This document shows positions 12,501 through 13,453 of a stretch of 13,453 bases of DNA, piece by piece; position 1 is the first letter of the stretch, and every line of letters begins with the position of its first letter. The position numbers were made by a program, and so were the translations under genes. The DNA comes from DASQHM01 sp035632095 (GTDB taxonomy: Bacteria; Pseudomonadota; Alphaproteobacteria; Ferrovibrionales; Ferrovibrionaceae), in assembly GCA_035632095.1 (NCBI GenBank), contig DASQHM010000082.1, forward strand, positions 1 through 13,453, given 5' to 3'. The notes beneath the pieces were generated by a model. It was not told the origin of the DNA. It searched no databases and saw only the letters and a program-made list of their open reading frames with translations.

Positions 12501-13453
12501 CATGTGCCCCTGCAAATTCCGAGCTTCAACGGCGAGATCCGGCTGATGGCCGTGGCCTATGGCGCGCACGCGCTCGGGCGGGCCGAAGCCCATGTCACGG
12601 TGCGCGATCCGGTGGTGGCCGAATTGATCCTGCCGCGCTTCCTGGCGCCGGGCGACGCCGCGTCGGCGACCCTGCAATTGCACAACGTGGAAGGCGCCGC
12701 CGGCACCTACCATGCAGCGGTCGAAGCCAGCGGCGCGGTCGGCAGCGGAACCTTTTCCGCCGACTACGACTTGCCCTCCGGCGCCGAGATCACCGCCGCC
12801 GTGCCGCTCGCCGCCGGCGACCCCGGCATCGGACATTTTCAGCTCAGCGTGAACGGGCCCGGCGGGTTCAGCGTCACGCGCACCTGGAACCTGGAAGTGC
12901 GCACCCCGCGCTTTCCCATCACCCTGGCCGACACGGCGCTGCAAGCGCCCGGCACCGCGTATCGCTTCGATCCGCGCCTGCTCGACGCTTTCCTGCCGGG
13001 CACGGCGAGCGTCTCGATCGGCTATGCCGGCTTCAAGGGGATCGATGTGCCGGGCCTGCTGCAATCGCTCGACCGCTACCCTTACGGATGTTCGGAGCAG
13101 ACCACGAGCCGCGCCTTGCCGCTGCTGGTGTTCAACGACCTGAGCCTGCTGGCCGGCGTCAAGACCGACCAGGAGATTCGCGGCCGCGTGCAGCAGGCCA
13201 TCGACACGCTGCTGGAACGTCAGGACGCCGAGGGTTCGTTCGGCCTCTGGCGCTCGGGCGACGGCGCGGCGCGGCCCTGGCTCGGCGCTTACATCACCGA
13301 CTTTCTCGTCCGCGCCAAGGAGCATGGCTACGTGGTGCCGGATACGGCGCTCGACGCCGCCTATCGCTCCATGGCGCAGGTGACGCAAGGCCAAGGCAAC
13401 TACGACTACGGCACCTATTATCGCAGCGAGTATCGCCAGCTCGTCAAATTGGA
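9549..13453 (+). CDS. Bacterial alpha-2-macroglobulin (YfhM-like), 3'-truncated by window
   Basis: A periplasmic, envelope-anchored protease trap: a target protease cuts the bait region and is then captured covalently through an internal thioester. The frame is open from GTG 9549 (GGAG eight bases upstream) to the window end, giving 1301 residues. Residues 5-27 form a hydrophobic signal or membrane anchor, followed by a Pro/Ala-rich linker (about 40-75). No lipobox cysteine is visible, unlike E. coli YfhM. Landmarks are the DLTDRGVGG and TDRGVYRPGE segments (413-422), a VDEGILQL segment near 902-909, a Gly-rich loop near 946-958, and the thioester YGCSEQ with Cys1181 and Gln1184, close to the E. 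coli position (about 1187). An Asp5 run lies at 286-290. E. coli YfhM has about 1650 residues, so roughly the last 350, including the end of the thioester domain and the C-terminal domain, lie outside the window. A PBP1C gene commonly follows. Confidence 0.92.
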   Translation, partial: MFKKTAVLALAVLVIAAAILAGAWLVFRPGVQPVAANKLPPRPPAAAPAAPAAPASAALRAQAPQADPAAGGTKAEMRFTRYFTDTSKEQPQACLQFSEPLVESGAINYQDYLRFSPTAKVALNVAKDRLCIGGLGFGRDYKVTIAAGLPAQSGDKTAEDETQTVGFGDRPALVAFAGNGFILPRQGSNGLALETINVSKVKLAVTRIGDRNLARSAFGRNSKGEPYYYNPDSSVAAPVWTGEMPIASVHNERVTTIIPLADVIKTRRPGAYIVTAKKFAESGSGDDDDDRSGVAVQWVVDTDLALTAMRGADGLHVFVRSLDTAKPVAKVNLALIAENNDQLGTAETDADGHAAFAAGLTRGAGPLRPKMVMAYGAEDDFAALDLSRAGFDLTDRGVGGREAPGPVDAFVYTDRGVYRPGETVQLVALLRDSLGTAVADTPVTAIVLRPDGVEAKRVQLDAAPAGGFHLPYGLSATAARGLWSARISVDGGKHTVGSAVFDVEDFVPQRLKVAVTASATFLKPGAATPLAIDSRYLYGAPAAGLAAEGELKLKVDPSPYPAAKGYRFGLVDDKFKPEIRPLEIGKTDDAGKTALALDVAPLPKTTQPLAAEIDVGVVEPGGRVTPSTITLPIRNLTLAIGIRPRFTGDRVQENAAAAFDVIALDEAGTPVARQGLDYSFIHEVTSYDWYYTDDRAWHYQRIVHDRPIADGKLDVAADKPAELNHAFDWGSYRLEVRDRTSGAATSIRFWAGWGATVERDTPDTVQVTANRDRAKPGEPVTITIHPPFAGEVQIAVATDSVLETRTLFVPAEGTSIEVTASEQWGAGAYVLATLYRPQSAVKVHEPVRAIGLTWVPLDQLAHTLGVALGAPNLARPRGTLDVPVKISGAAKAEPVYVTLAAVDEGILQLTDFISPDPNEYYFGKRRLGVDIRDDYARLLQNGGGQVGVLRQGGDSGGGAGLSVVPTETVALFSGVLAVGADGTVHVPLQIPSFNGEIRLMAVAYGAHALGRAEAHVTVRDPVVAELILPRFLAPGDAASATLQLHNVEGAAGTYHAAVEASGAVGSGTFSADYDLPSGAEITAAVPLAAGDPGIGHFQLSVNGPGGFSVTRTWNLEVRTPRFPITLADTALQAPGTAYRFDPRLLDAFLPGTASVSIGYAGFKGIDVPGLLQSLDRYPYGCSEQTTSRALPLLVFNDLSLLAGVKTDQEIRGRVQQAIDTLLERQDAEGSFGLWRSGDGAARPWLGAYITDFLVRAKEHGYVVPDTALDAAYRSMAQVTQGQGNYDYGTYYRSEYRQLVKL

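Noticed and set aside
9408..13394. A 1328-codon open frame on the minus strand, antisense to the alpha-2-macroglobulin gene
   Set aside because: Its product is dominated by Arg, Gly, Ala, His and Val with no domain signature, typical of the antisense of a GC-rich gene. The plus-strand frame encodes clear alpha-2-macroglobulin motifs over the same bases.

Overview
The window is high-GC, gene-dense bacterial DNA. The GC-rich codon use, short gaps, overlapping start and stop codons, and the protein families present all fit a soil- or plant-associated alphaproteobacterium of the Rhizobiales/Rhodospirillales type. That placement is an inference from family resemblance; no rRNA, tRNA or other taxonomic marker is present. 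I see no tRNA, rRNA, CRISPR array, insertion sequence or phage gene.

Layout. (1) Bases 1-1550, minus strand: the first 21 codons of an unidentified protein at the window edge, preceded by a TolC-type outer-membrane efflux/secretion channel. (2) Bases 1551-1840: an unusually AT-rich divergent control region with two dyads. (3) Bases 1841-4088, plus strand: a two-gene unit with a family-4-like glycosyltransferase and a uronate dehydrogenase-like NAD enzyme. (4) Bases 4116-9210, minus strand: seven genes read in the order FAS1-like hot-dog protein, small MaoC hydratase, second MaoC hydratase, RidA-family protein, thiamine-diphosphate (TPP) enzyme, PcaR-like IclR regulator, SAM-dependent methyltransferase. 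The first six are separated by at most 12 bases or overlap, so they form one operon; the methyltransferase follows after 68 bases and may be included. (5) Bases 9211-9548: a divergent promoter region with a 15-bp dyad of the kind IclR regulators bind. (6) Bases 9549-13453, plus strand: a bacterial alpha-2-macroglobulin with an intact thioester motif, cut off by the window end.

How the genes work together. The minus-strand operon looks like a self-regulated catabolic unit. Two adjacent small hot-dog proteins could form a two-chain enoyl-CoA hydratase. A second hydratase, a RidA protein lacking the usual catalytic arginine, and a TPP lyase/synthase follow, and an aromatic-pathway-type IclR regulator would sense the substrate and act on the dyad at the operon's 5' end. 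I cannot name the substrate, and this is the best candidate for an undescribed pathway here. The TolC, glycosyltransferase and uronate dehydrogenase genes are suggestive of cell-surface sugar or export functions. The alpha-2-macroglobulin is a periplasmic protease trap that normally works with a PBP1C peptidoglycan synthase encoded nearby, which would lie beyond the window.
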